Below the pieces are notes generated by a model. It saw only the letters and a program-made list of their open reading frames with translations, had not been told where the DNA came from and searched no databases. A stretch of 64,000 bases of DNA from Undaria pinnatifida. Lineage: Eukaryota > Sar > Phaeophyceae > Laminariales > Alariaceae. Below, one piece after another: positions 47,087 through 58,496 of this stretch; positions within the stretch are counted from its first letter, which is position 1, and the number at the start of each line of letters is the position of its first letter. The position numbers and the translations under genes were made by a program. The stretch covers positions 7,647,006 to 7,711,005 of the forward strand of contig JABAKD010000021.1 of the NCBI GenBank assembly GCA_012845835.1. The letters run 5' to 3'.

Positions 47087-50000
47087 ATGGTGTCTGGGTC
47101 AGGAGCAGCTGACTACGATAGAAATGGAGGCTGGGCGTTTGTTGGCGACAACCATATCAAGGACGAGGCAGACAGCAGCCGCCGACGGCGCCAGGACGAT
47201 CGCTCCCGCTCGCACTCCCCACCCCGCTTGGTGCGCTGGGAGCGACGCCTACGAGACGCAAAGAAGAGTCACCGACCGCGGCTGAAGAACTGGGGTCGGG
47301 ACAGGTTCGGAGTCGAGGGAAGCAGAGCTGAGAAGGCCTTTGAAGCCCTGAGCTGGGAGGGTGGCGCACGGCACGGCGTCAGGGGGATACCTCGAGAGCG
47401 TCGAGACGACCTAACCCCACGAGACTTTTGGGAGCACTACGAGAAGAGGAGGTTGCCAGTGGTTGTGTCAGGCATCCCTTCCCAGGAGGGGTGGAGAGCT
47501 GAAGAGAGATGGACTTTGGAACAGCTCCACCGGAGGTGGGTCTTTAGCCGAGAACCGAGCTCAGATGGCCGCAACCGTTGTTTCCGTTATTTCGGGGGTA
47601 CAAGAGGCTTCGCCGGCCGGCCTGGACGGCCGCCGGTCGCAGACTCGCTTGATGCCAACACTGCAATATATGATGTGGAGGAGGATGAGGGTCAGACTCA
47701 ATTCCAAGAGATTGAGAGCGCGCGCTCCGCCCTCCGCTCTGAGAAGTGTGTGATGAACTAAATATACGTTATTTATTTTAATTAAGAGTATAAAATTACT
47801 TGCATTAGTGATAGCAGCCGAGCTCAATGTACCTCAAGAGCTGCTCGAAAGGAAAAGCCTTCCACTCTGGCGGCGTATTGTTGTCTGCTTTACCAACCGA
47901 GGCTGGCGTCGAGGTGTCATGAAGCAGCGGTACTTTTGAGGTAGTACGTACAGCAACAGCAGGGCACAGAAGCAGCAATAATACAAAGCACAGCAGCAGC
48001 AGAAGAAAGAAGCAGCGACAGATACTACTCGTCGTACTGCTGTTAATGCTGAGTACTTGTAGCTCAGACACAAAGTTTGGCTTAACCTAAACTCACGTGC
48101 AGTACATTGAAGCCGCCTGATACACTCATCACCGACAGCAGCAACCTAAACGAAGCAGCGGCAGCAGTACGAGCAGGCAGCAGCAGGCAGCAGCAGCGGG
48201 CAGCAGCAGTAGCAGCAGCAGGGGACAAACGAGATGTAGGACTCATTTTGTATGGCACACTGAACATAAATGTAGGGACCGCCAGGACTCTTGATATTAA
48301 CTCTAACGATCCTTATATATCCGTCCCAAGGTAGTAAGAAAAAAAATAGTTCTCGCCCTCAGGCTTCTTTCCTGTGACCGTCCTGCGCCCACGAGCTCAA
48401 AGTGGTTCGACGCAAAACCGCCTGTGTCCCTCCTGCCTCCCACCAGTCCAAAGGCCAGTGCCCGCCAGAGCCGCTTCGATCATGGGCTCGCTCGTATCCA
48501 CGACTCTTCCGCATGCCTCGCACAGGATCTGCTTCTTCGAGAAAAAAGAAGAAAAAAATCAGGGTAGTTCTCGGTAACGGTTTTGTAGGCGGACACAGGC
48601 GGGGGGGTGTTGCCATATGGCGGCAATTTTCTGGCGGTAGGCGGTTTTGTTATTTTTAGGCGGTGACGACTTTGGCGGAAGTGGCAGAACCTCAATATGT
48701 CGGTAGGTTTTCGGCGGTAATGCAATACATGGTACGGCGGTAATATTTGGCGGTCGGCGGTTTTGTCATTTTTTTGGCGGTAACGAATCTGATGGAGGCG
48801 GTAATGCCAAAATATAGCGGTATTTTTTCGGCGGTAATTCAATGCGGCGGTAGTTTTTGGCGGTAACGGTTTTTCTTTTTTCGGCGACAACGTAATCGTA
48901 AATTCAAAACTTGGCGGGAATTGCCGTGCCATGTTTTTGGCGCCCGAATAAACGGCAAACCTCTTCCCGACGGTTACTCTTGTACATACCCTGTGGACGA
49001 TTGTTATGTTTGGCGATTTCACGCCAGAATTCTAGGCAAAACCAACAGCCAAAAACGCGGTTACCACTTCTGGTCATGACTGAAATTGAGCCCTGCAATT
49101 TAATACCGTAGCGTAGTGGTGATGACGTCCAGAGGGATCTCAACGACTATGCCGATTTTGGTATGCCGCTCGGCGTCGGTCGGTTTCGGTGTGCCCCCTC
49201 GGCGTCGGCTCATCGCGCGGGACCGGACAGCCCGCGCCACCACGACCGTGCAACCGCCATCCCACACGTCAGCCTTCGGTGTCGCCGGCTAAAGAACGGG
49301 CGCCATCGCCGAACTCGGCGAGTGGGGGGCGAGGGATGGCGCCCTCCGGGTGATGGCTCCCTTTTTCCCCGGGAAGGCTGCGGAGAATCGTAAATAGGTG
49401 GAACCCCAGCACGAGTACGAACCAAACGCATCTGTTTGCTGCTGCTGTAGTAGGTACTGATGTATTGCTGTAGCACATGGTGGTTGGGTTGTTGGATGGT
49501 GGACGGGTTGGTCGATGGGCAGGTGGGTGGGTGGTTGGGTGGTTGGGTCGTTTCGTACCTGGGTGCGTGCTTTCGTGCCTGTGGGAGGTTGCCCTTTCTT
49601 CTTTTTGGTTAAACGGTTTGTTCTTCTTCGCTGTACCGGCGTGCTTTGGCGAACTTCGAGTACGAAGTAACGCATCTGTTTGCTGCTGTACGTACTGCTG
49701 TGCTGCTGTAGATATGGTGGTTGGATTGATTGGTGGGTGGTGGGTGGGTGTGTAGTGTGCCACGTGGGTGAGTGTGTTCGTGCCTGTATACCGGCCGACT
49801 CGGGCGTAATTCGGGAGTACCAGTAGTAATATATCACAATAGCGTGTTGTTTCAACAGCAACAAGTTCTACTCGTACGTATTCCGGGTACCTGTGTATGC
49901 TTCGTATCTTTACGGAATGCAAATGCACGGCGTAGGTGAGCCTAGCCGCGAGCCAAACCGAGAGACGCAGCCGCAACGGATGTTTCCGTTATTGTTGGAG

Positions 50001-53000
50001 GTACGCACCACGTATCAGGTGCAGGTAGTACCGCGTTACGAGCAGGATTTGAATCAACTTTCAGAAAAGAGGCGGATACAAGCGTATCGCTTGTTGCTTT
50101 GTCTTTCAGTGAGCTTTCAACAGCAACAACAATGCCGTCAGGTTTGACGCCCTAACGTATGTTCGCCTGGGTAGATAGATCTGCGGCATAAGTACGTAAA
50201 ACGTACGTGGCACGTGTTTGAGAGCAGGGTTTGTTTCGGAGCACGGCTGGATATTGCTTGCTTGTTTATGTCTTTCGGTGAGCCTTCCAACAGCAGCACC
50301 AACGTAGTACTGGTAAGCCCCAGCGTATTCCACGTACAGTACCTGTGGGTAGCTCTACGGAACACCCGGCGCATGTACGACGTTCCTCTGGCAGACCTCT
50401 TGTACAATGTCGTACGGGACTACAGGCAAACCTGGTGGTACCGAATGACTCCTTGAAAAGAAAAAGGTCTAAGTGCACCAGCTGTGAGTTCGGTCAATTC
50501 AAGGATCGATAGTCATCTTTGCAACCTGCGTGATCCTCTGGTCGCGCGTTTTAGGTCTTTGAAGATATCTGAATCCCCTGGATTTTGGAGAGGTACGAAA
50601 GCTGAAGCTTGAAGTAATATACGTACCCACCTAATATTTATATTTCGTCCAGTGAAAGTACCACGCAACCCGCAACACGTATCAAGGGTGTTAAGCTACG
50701 TACACCAATGATACTCTTGAGGTCAGAAGATAGTTTCTCTGCGTATTACGCATATACAAGTAAGTCCTCGTCAGGAATTCGCGCAGCAGGATATTTGTAA
50801 CTGCCGTCAAGTTGTCTGCGTTGGCGGTCGGCGGTCGGCGGTCATAACCACCATCTTCGGCATCTCAATAGGGCCCCTATTTTGTGGTTCGGGGTAAATC
50901 AGAAACTCGCACTCGCTCGTCAGTATATACTCATGGGTATGACGACTTGCTTATCGATACAGGCTCGTGCGTAAACGACGTGGTGTTCACAGCGGGCCGA
51001 CCCGTATTGTTCTCCAAACTCATTTCTCTTTTCGTTTTGCGGCTACAAATGATACGTACGCCCGCGTCGTCGCGTTTCCATCGATTTTCCCGGGTAAAAA
51101 TGTTATGATTTTTAGGTTCAAGGATTGCAAGCTCAAGTGCGGAGAAGACGACGACGGCTACTCTGTAAAGGTGAGCAACAAACAGCACTCAAGTATACCT
51201 GGTATAATAGTATCAGGTACCAGGTATCATATACAGCAGTGCGGGACACGTAACAAAAAACCGAAATACTATCCCAGACTGGGTTTGTTATTTGAGCGAG
51301 GGTGCGCTTTACACTGACTTCCAGTATAACGGTTCCCGCATTTATTGTTTTCCTGTGATTCTCAGCCGGCCTTTCTCATGTATGTGTTTCTCCTTAGGCA
51401 AGTTTCCTTGTTCTGTATACATAAAGTATGACTCCGACATTCAACAACGACGACGACTCAGCAACACCAGCAACACCACTAACAGCAACTAACTTTCCGT
51501 TTACACATGAAGATGAAAGGCACAAACGTCAGATTCCTTTACGTATGATACTCCTCGCAGAAACCACCTCTAAAGGTTGAAACTCACATTTTTTCGAATC
51601 CACTTGAAGGTGAAGGTGAAGTACTTTTTGCGCTATTTAGAGCATCAAAAGGACGACAGCCCGCTGTACGTTTTCGACAGCCACTTCGATGACCACGCGG
51701 TGGCGAAAGGACTTCTCGAGGATTTCCACGTGCCCAGCTACTTCCCCGATGACCTGTTTTCGCTGGTGGGCGAGAGACGCCGACCACCCTACAGGTGATT
51801 TCATGCCGAAAACTATTTATTTGAACATAATTCGAGCTTTGATGATATAAGTTGTTCGGTAGATGTCGATTTGGAGAGTATATTATGCTGTTTTCAGTCC
51901 AACATTCACGTGGTTTTTCGTCTCGGTGGCTTGGCTTGGATTGGAGTGACTGAACTTGACTTCGTTTAACTTACGTGACGTGGCTAGTCTTGCCTCGCCT
52001 TGCCTTGCCGCCTTGCCATGCCTTGCCATGCCTTGCCCTGCCTTGCCCTGCCTTGCCCTGCCTTGTCTTGCCTTGCCTTGCCTTGCCTTGCCTTGCCTTG
52101 CCTTGCCTTGCCTTGCCTTGCCTTGCCTTGCCTTGCCTTGCCTTGCCTTGCCTTGCCTTGCCTTGCCTTGCCTTGACTTGACTTGCCTTGCCTTGCCTTG
52201 CCTTGCCTTGCCTTCCCTTGCCTTCCCTTGCCTTGCCCTACCCTACGCCCCCTTCCCTTTCCCCCCCTTATATCAATTTTCCTGACTTTGCTCTTGCCGA
52301 CTTAAGGTGGTTTTTAGTAGGCCCCAAGCGATCTGGGACGTCCGTGCACATAGACCCCCTCGGTACAAGTGCGTGGAACACTGTCGTGAGCGGGAGGAAG
52401 CTCTGGGTGTTGTTTCCTCCTTGCGTGGACAAGAGCGTCGCTAGGGGTAAAGAGATGATCAGACAGGGCGAGGACGACGAGCCGGTGAGAGCAGCTCGCG
52501 CGCGACCACAGTTGCTATGAACAGAAGGGCTGTTGGTGCTAAACGGAAGGGCTGTTGGTGTTGTATCCAACCATAGGAATCGAGCACAAAACGATATGCG
52601 GGTCCGAATATTATGGCAGGTTTTGTTGTAGGAGGACTACCTACAGGACGAAGTGTACGGTGGCGATTAACCCCTTCGAAGTAGCAGCGGGCAGTTTTGT
52701 TCCCCCTCTTTAAAAATTGCTTCAGAGATCCGATTATTTTGGTGATGCTCTCCCGGACTGAGGAGCATGAAGGAAATGTCATTAGCCACGACAGCTTTGG
52801 GTGCGCTTTCCTGTGGTGTCAAGATGTGACCGTTTTTTTTTGTCTCATGAGTTTAGGAAGGCCACCGTTTATCCTGTACAGTTACGCCAACGCAGCGTAT
52901 ACAAAAAGCTCAATCGCAATCGAAACCGGACGGGTGCCGCCAGATCAACTACTTCGTGGACCTGCTGCCGCGTATACGACGCAAGTACGGGGACTCGATC

Positions 53001-54465
53001 AAGATCTACGAGTTCGTTCAGCACCCCGGGGACACGGTCTTCGTGCCGGGAGGGTGGCACCACGCCGTGCTCAACCTGGACGACACGATCGCCATCACAC
53101 AAAATTTTTGCAGCCGCAATAACTTCGAAAAAGTGAGCACGCGTGTTGCATGAACGTTAACTGTTGCATAGAGCTGTGTATGACCGACTACAAGTTTATA
53201 TCAATCGGGTAAAGGTGGCGTGGGTAGCTGTTAGACTGGTCCTGAGAGACCCAATGAGATGAACAACGAGAAATAAGTCAATCAATACCTATTTCTCAAC
53301 AAGAATGTATAACAAAAACAGCGTAAGAAAAATGTGCAACCACAACAACTTGGAGAAAGTGATGACACCTATGTTACTTTTCTTTTTTGGTTATCATCGA
53401 CGGGTGCTACGAGAAAGGTAGCACATTTTGGTCGAAACATTTCCTGAATAACGGGGCTCCTTAACCCAAAATCGCCGTATTTTAATGCTTGTTTTGCAAC
53501 ATGAAACGTAGTTTTCAATTTCCTACATGCAGTTCGAATTTCCCACCTAAGTTCTATGTACCTACGATAAGAAGTGACCATTTTTCGAGTCAATATCTAT
53601 TTTTCAGTCTTTACGTATTGCTTAATACGCCCTGCTTGCTAACGCCAATTTTGTGGCTTGCGGAGCTGGTGCGTTTTTGTTTTTTAGCATTCCCCAACAG
53701 AAATTCTAGCTATTTTGGCTCGCGGAGCTGATGCGTTAGGTGTTTAGCATTTCCCGAGCAAAGTAATCGCTGCATGCGATCAGGTGTGGCGAAGCTCGCG
53801 TAGGGGCTGGAAAAATGGCAAGCAAGTCGCTTCGAGAACTATAGAAAGAGTACCCCGAAGTGCTGAGACAGCACGGCGTTTGAGAGCCTGAGCACTGCTT
53901 CTTCGGTCCATTTTCTTATTTATCTTGAGAAAACGAGCCTCAATTTCTTGCAACCGAACTTCTTGAATCCTTTTAGAATTGCATCCACGTTTTTTAGGGA
54001 AAAATTACTCGGAATTAGTGTGGCGTGTTTTTGCAGTTCTAAAGGCGACGCCCTCTGTACGTATGCGAGCAGGTATGGCGAAAGACACGAACGGGCCGAA
54101 AAAAGATGGCTTGCAAGTGGCTGCGAGAACTAGAGAAGGAATATCCCGAGCTCGCCGAGACAGCCCGACGTTTGAACGCCGACGACGGTTTCGTGATGGA
54201 CCCGGGGGGGGGTAGGAGGCGCCGGGCCAGCAGCGATCGAGATAGCGATGGCGATGGCGAGGGTGACGGCAATGGGGTTAACGGCAAGCGGAAAAAGAAA
54301 GGAACCAAGAAACATAGAAATAAGAGGGAGAACGATGAGAGGAGGGGCGGGGGTGACTCGGGGAGTGGTGGGTCTTCACCTAAGAGGGGGCGTAAGTACG
54401 GCAGCGATGGTACCGCTGGGGAGGACTCTTTTACCCCGCCCTCGCGCAGTGGTGGCCTCACGTAA
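47087..54465 (+). CDS. JMJD6: JMJD6-type JmjC Fe(II)/2-oxoglutarate oxygenase
   Basis: Seven exons join in phase: 47087-47535, 51116-51170, 51610-51794, 52307-52484, 52632-52652, 52944-53132 and 54073-54465 (stop included). They give 489 residues, against about 400 in human. JMJD6 is a nuclear lysyl hydroxylase acting on splicing factors; arginine demethylation is also reported. Conserved blocks are [65 protein letters not shown] with His244 and Asp246, [20 protein letters not shown] with His336 as third iron ligand, and a basic/acidic low-complexity tail. The N-terminal 90 residues are Arg/Ser/Glu-rich and longer than in animals. Exon 5 is a 21-nt microexon. ATG 47087 is the first start near the conserved part; an in-frame extension upstream is possible. 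Echo copies of exons 6 and 7 lie in intron 6. Confidence 0.94.
48385..48541 (-). CDS. possible antisense exon inside JMJD6 intron 1
   Basis: After a strong pyrimidine tract and CTCGAAG acceptor, the minus strand reads [20 protein letters not shown] and then [14 protein letters not shown] CxxC pair is visible. The downstream boundary is unclear because a stop follows unless a donor near 48398 is used. No family was recognised. It could be an orphan exon of a nested gene or a chance frame. Confidence 0.25.
48580..48905. repeat. degenerate GGCGGTAA-rich tract
   Basis: Irregular repeats of TTTTTGGCGGTAA / CGGCGGTAAT in JMJD6 intron 1, with no coding signal. Confidence 0.8.
49240..49395. repeat. 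dispersed repeat, second copy (see 28248-28395)
   Basis: CACACGTCAGCCTTCGGTGT, CGAACTCGGCGAG, CCCCGGGAAGGCTG and GGAGAATCGT match 28248-28395 in order. It is in JMJD6 intron 1; the other copy is downstream of CSN5. Confidence 0.75.
49425..49760 (-). repeat. dispersed repeat with TGGG tract, inverted copy of 32690-33040
   Basis: The reverse complement carries CAAACAGATGCGTTACTTCG, CTCCCACAGGCACGAAAGCA, a CCCA run and TGTGCTACAGCAATA, as in 32690-33040. CAAACAGATGCG-like ends occur on both sides of the copy. Confidence 0.8.
51985..52245. repeat. (CCTTG)n pentanucleotide microsatellite in JMJD6 intron 3
   Basis: About fifty CCTTG units, nearly perfect between 52065 and 52170. It ends about 60 bp before the acceptor of JMJD6 exon 4 and makes an unusually long pyrimidine-rich lead-in. 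The LALPC ORFs over it are not real. Confidence 0.97.
53313..53358 (+). pseudogene. echo of the JMJD6 exon 6 3' end
   Basis: It reads [12 protein letters not shown] followed by a GTGATG donor. True exon 6 ends [13 protein letters not shown] followed by GTGAGC. The frame stays open across the copy. It is 180 bp into intron 6. Confidence 0.78.
53400..53480. mobile_element. MITE, ACGCRTGCTACG family, 5' fragment
   Basis: GGGTGCTACGAGAAAGGTAG, then AACGGGGCTCCTTAACCCAA. The 3' part is absent. It is in JMJD6 intron 6 between the two exon echoes. Confidence 0.7.
53785..53890 (+). pseudogene. echo of the JMJD6 exon 7 5' part
   Basis: An AG acceptor is followed by GTGTGGCGAAGC, then AATGGCAAGCAAGTCGCTTC and GAGACAGCACGGCGTTTGA, aligned to exon 7 from 54073. 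A one-base loss shifts the frame, which then stays open for 35 codons to a TGA. A transcript splicing here would lose the normal C-terminal tail. Confidence 0.8.
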
Positions 54466-54488
54466 CCGGTGGCCATGAGGTTTGTTTT

Positions 54489-55115
54489 TTAAACGTATGG
54501 CAGGGATGTTACGACAGGGGACTCGCTCACCCCGCCTTCGCACAGTGGCAGTGGGGACCTCGAGTAACTAGCCATTCCGTCCTGGTGGCCTAGCGTAGCT
54601 GGCTGGTGGCCTCGCGCAGCTGGCTGGTGGTCTCGCGTAGCTGGTGGCCCTGACCAAGTGGCCTCGTTCGAAAGTATCCAATGACAGTTTAGGGGTGTAA
54701 CGGACGGAATTTTAGCAAAATGACATGACGGACGCTTGCTAATACCGTACCTACTAGATTTTAGTGTGGAATGCGTTTGGCCCAGCCCGGGGGGGGGCTC
54801 GAACAACGATGTCTGATGACAGCAGTTCAAGGGTGTGGCAGAAGGCAATGCATGTGCAGCAGCCATGTTACCGCCGAGGAGGAGGTACTCCCTCACCCCG
54901 CCCTCAAGCTGAGGTGGCCCCGAGCAAAGATGTGATATGGCAGTATATGGGTGTGACGCACGGCAATTTTCGAAAGAAATGACGTGGCGGACGCTTGCTA
55001 TTACCGTAACTACGAGATTTTAGCGAGGAATGGGTACGGCAGCGATGTTGCCGCCGAGGAGGACCCTCTCACCCCGCATTCAAGCAATGGGAGTGGTGGC
55101 CTCTGGTAACCGTTG
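54489..55115 (+). repeat. three echoes of the JMJD6 coding 3' end
   Basis: The last codons of JMJD6 (GAGGACTCTTTTACCCCGCC, then AGTGGTGGCCTC) reappear as GGGGACTCGCTCACCCCGCC near 54514, GTACTCCCTCACCCCGCCCT near 54885 and ACCCTCTCACCCCGCATTCA near 55062. Each is followed by GTGG(C/G)-like sequence. GGACGCTTGCTA.TACCGTA..TACTAGATTTTAG recurs between them, so whole 3' flanking units were duplicated. Confidence 0.7.
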
Positions 55116-55923
55116 GCCCCGCCCTCACGCCGTGGTGGTGGTGGCGTCGGAAATCTGGTGGCCTTGTCCGGCCCTGGTAGGCCTCGGGTGTTGGTCGAGC
55201 TTGTCGTTAGGTAGACGTGTGTGCGTTGTGTGCGCTTCGTGCTGGCTGAATTAAGTGTAAAAACGAAACTGGACAGGTTGAATAACTGTGAGCTCGCGAG
55301 CGGGCAGGTTGAAATATGTGTAAGCTCGAAAATGAAGAGCTGTGCTTGTCTGATTATACCATGCTCTTGGCCGCGGAGGGAAATGGTTAGGGTGGGTTCC
55401 TGGCGTTGAATTACTTCTGTCCAGCAGGTTGCGTTATGTGTGGTTCGTGTTGGCTCGGCTATTGTTTACTGTTAGTTGTAAGATCGAAAGCGGAATGCCA
55501 TGGTTGTCTGGTGATGGTGTCATGCTCCTGGCCGCAAAGAAACTTGGCCACTTTTCTGTATGGGTTAGTGTGGAACGCGGCGATTCACTTTTGCCTTGCC
55601 GTGGTGGGGTTGCGGTTTTATTGCCTAGCCCGGGTGTTGCACTGATTGCTCTTCTCAGCATGTCAGTTGAGTAACTATACGAGTTTTTTAAGCCCCTTGT
55701 TCGTTTCGTGTTGGACGTGCTTGGCGAGGTGCGGTTGGTGCCGGTTCGGCGAGTTTGGCCTGTACAAGCGTGTCATGAAGTCCGAGCAATGACCAACGTG
55801 GGACTGTCTCTTATAATAATAGTAACTAGTCGTATTTCAGTCTGTCGGCTATAGGTCGTTGAATGACGTTGTTTCAAATATAGAACTACTTGCAATAATA
55901 TACATATATCCACACCACGTTCC

Positions 55924-56198
55924 AGGTGCCGCCCGATGCACCCTGTCTCTACCATATCGACGTAAAACAACTCCTAGGAAACAGTACGCGGTCTGTCACC
56001 CCGCGCATTCTATTTCCGCCCATGGAGACCCAGTTTCGTGTAGACGAAGTTGTGGGCGGTTGTGTTTGCTTCAGCTTTTTCGAAGCCGTCGATAACGGCA
56101 TCGAGCGGGTGAGGCACATGTCGCGACCCAATCAGCTAGACCCAGGCATCAGACAAAAACATCGTTCCAGCATTTGGTCCGAATCGCTCAGAGAATGA
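55924..56198 (+). CDS. possible terminal exon of an unidentified gene
   Basis: A CCACGTTCCAG acceptor precedes an open frame ending in TGA. It reads VPPDAPCLYHIDVKQLLG, then SVTPRILFPPMETQFRVDEV, then a charged tail. ILFPPMETQFRV vaguely recalls the [IL]LPPGTxFxV strand of arginine ADP-ribosyltransferase folds, but the acidic catalytic residues of that motif are absent, so I assign no function. No upstream exon was identified. Confidence 0.3.
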
Positions 56199-56586
56199 AC
56201 GAACAAGTCAACCACTCTAGAATACGATTGCAGAGGGATTCTTTTTCGATTTGATTTCACGCCAATCGGCGATCCCTCCGCCTGTCGCCGAAGATCTGAA
56301 CCTGTTCGCTGATGCCCCTGCACAATCCCCCCAGGTTTGCACCCCCCGTACTTCCGCCCCCGTCGTCCCGGGCACCAGGTCTACTAATGTCAATGCTATT
56401 TGTGCTCTCGTTATGTTGTTCTTCACCGATAGGGGCGGCGACCGACGATGCAGACCAACCGACGCACTTAACGTGCTGCAATCCGAAAGTTTTCCACAGC
56501 GGAGACGGCTGGTACACGTAGATCCTGCCAGGGCAAAAAGCAAAACACAACACACAAAGAAAGTAAAAACCTTCGTTTAGTCGACG

Positions 56587-56848
56587 ACGCGGGCTACGAT
56601 AGAGGTAGCACTTTTCGGTGAACATATTTTCAAAATGACCGGGCTCCTTAACCCAAAATCGTCTGAATGTCGTTATTTTTGGCAATACCAGGTGTGCTTT
56701 TGGGTACACCTAGGTATACCTAGGCCATGGATTTGTTTATCGGATTGCCCTTCAGTTTAATCCAAAACAGTTTTTGGGCCAGGTATGGAGCTCCTTCATG
56801 CGAGGAACCTCAGAAAAAATGGGTTCGGCGCCTCACCGTAGCTGTGTC
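56587..56848. mobile_element. MITE, ACGCRTGCTACG family, long form
   Basis: It starts ACGCGGGCTACGATAGAGGT and ends GCGCCTCACCGTAG. Its interior has CCGGGCTCCTTAACCCAAAA, CCTAGGCCATGGATTTG and GGAACCTCAGAAAAAATGGG. It is the best long-form match to 36893-37156. Confidence 0.85.
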
Positions 56849-57397
56849 CGACGTTAACTCTGCACCTGCCGTTATTCTTCGTTCACACATGCACCCGGAA
56901 AAGGGATCGGCAAAGGAACACGATGTTTGTGTTAAGGAGGGGAATTAATTCGATCAGTGATTTGATACATAGAAGCACTGAAACCCTAAGGTTTTCCAGA
57001 GCAGGGAAAGCCTGTAGACGTACATACTGCGATGCACGTCTTGACCGAATAAATCATTCGGAAAAAGGCCAAATAATTCAAAAAAATAACAATCATTCGG
57101 AAAAGGGCCAAAGAAATCGAAAAAAGAACAATGTTTTCGACAAAGGAACATGATGTGCCTAGTGGGGTGTTTGGATTTGATCGTTGATTCAATTTATGGA
57201 CGAATTATATGCTGCGTGATGCGCAATTCAGTATCCCCGGTGATCTTCTTGTAAGCCTCGTACCTTTAGATCAACTTCGCGAAATTCAGCCCTCCGCGGA
57301 ACTTTTTCTTGTGCAAAAATTGACATGTAGACAGCAGTTATAAACAGCTTATGATATGAATACACAATTCCAAGCGTATGTTAGGTACGGTACCGGT

Positions 57398-57745
57398 ATT
57401 CTCGGTACCGGTATGGATGTCGTACCGAAGTCACCGAAGTGTCCGGTACCGGTATTGGAGGTGTACCGAACTTACCGAAGTTTCCGGTACCGGTAGTGAT
57501 GTCGTACCGGACGTACCGAAGTTTCCGGTACCGGTATTGATGTCGTACCGGACTTACCGAAGTTTCCGGTACCGGTATTGATGTCGTACCGGACTTACCG
57601 AAGTTTCCGGTACCGGTATTGATGTCGTACCGAACTTACTGAAGTTTCCGGCGCCGGTATTGATGTCGTACCGAACTTGCCGAAGTTTCCGATACCGGTA
57701 TTGATGTCGTACCGAACTTACCGAAGCGTCCGGTACCGGTACGAA
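57398..57745. repeat. 41-bp minisatellite, first array
   Basis: About eight units of TTGATGTCGTACCGAACTTA plus CCGAAGTTTCCGGTACCGGTA. A 20-bp palindrome, CCGGCGGTATATACCGCCGG, follows at 57805-57824. Confidence 0.95.
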
Positions 57746-57953
57746 AGTCTGGACCGGTACCGGTACCGGTACCGGCACACACTTGAATATATATACTGGC
57801 AGTACCGGCGGTATATACCGCCGGCAAGGTACCGACGCACACTTGCACTTAGGTACATAAACTGGACATACATTGGCGGTACATGTACAGAGCAAATCCG
57901 GTATTGCCCGGTGGTACCCGCTGAGGTATATAATTGAAATTAATTGTAATTGG

Positions 57954-58490
57954 TTATTTTATTTTCAACAATTTTCTCCTATTTAATATTTGTCTTGATA
58001 TGCTGTTCAAAAGGTAAGGTACCCTTTGGATTATCAGCAGGGCGCCGTCTTCTCGTCGATCGTTTCGACGTACACCAATCGATAACATAAACGGGGCTTC
58101 ACGCGCCCCTTCCCTTCGAAAACCGGCCGGCGCCGGGAAACCATCGACGCCTCTGATCGTCTCCGCCGGCAACTCGTACACGTCTCCCGTGAACGAGTCA
58201 TACACAGGAGCAAGCAAAATTACCGGCACGGCTTTCTTTTTCCGCGTCCACGTCGATAGCTTCTGCCGCCGGCGCTGGTGTTTGTGGGAGCTGGCGAAGA
58301 TGACCCGCCACCAGAAGCGGTGGCATCACTGCTGGAGGCCACCTCATTCTGGGAAGTTGCGCCCTTGCTCATGCGTGCTCAGAGTCTCGGTATACCGAGC
58401 GTACTGGGAGGTGCTTGGGGACCGGGGTGTGTGTGGCTTGAAGTGCTGCCGGGAGCCAAAGCTCCAAGGGATTCCGTCACAATGTGAGGG
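57954..58490. other. spacer between the two 41-bp arrays, open on both strands
   Basis: The minus strand is open at 58229-57954 (MPVILLAPVYDSFTGDVYEL and onward). The plus strand is open at 58278-58487 (EAVASLLEATSFWEVAPLLM). Neither matches a family I know. Coding status is undecided. Confidence 0.25.
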
Positions 58491-58496
58491 AATCGG

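Larger units (their letters stand above)
55116..57380. other. mostly gene-free flank
   Basis: Apart from a possible exon at 55924-56198 and a MITE at 56587-56848, nothing recognisable. ORFs at 55221-55674 have no motif. TCGGAAAA(A/G)GGCCAAA repeats near 57057 and 57097. Confidence 0.5.

Noticed and set aside
51956-52285. ORFs of repeated LALPC
   Set aside because: Translation of the (CCTTG)n microsatellite in a JMJD6 intron.
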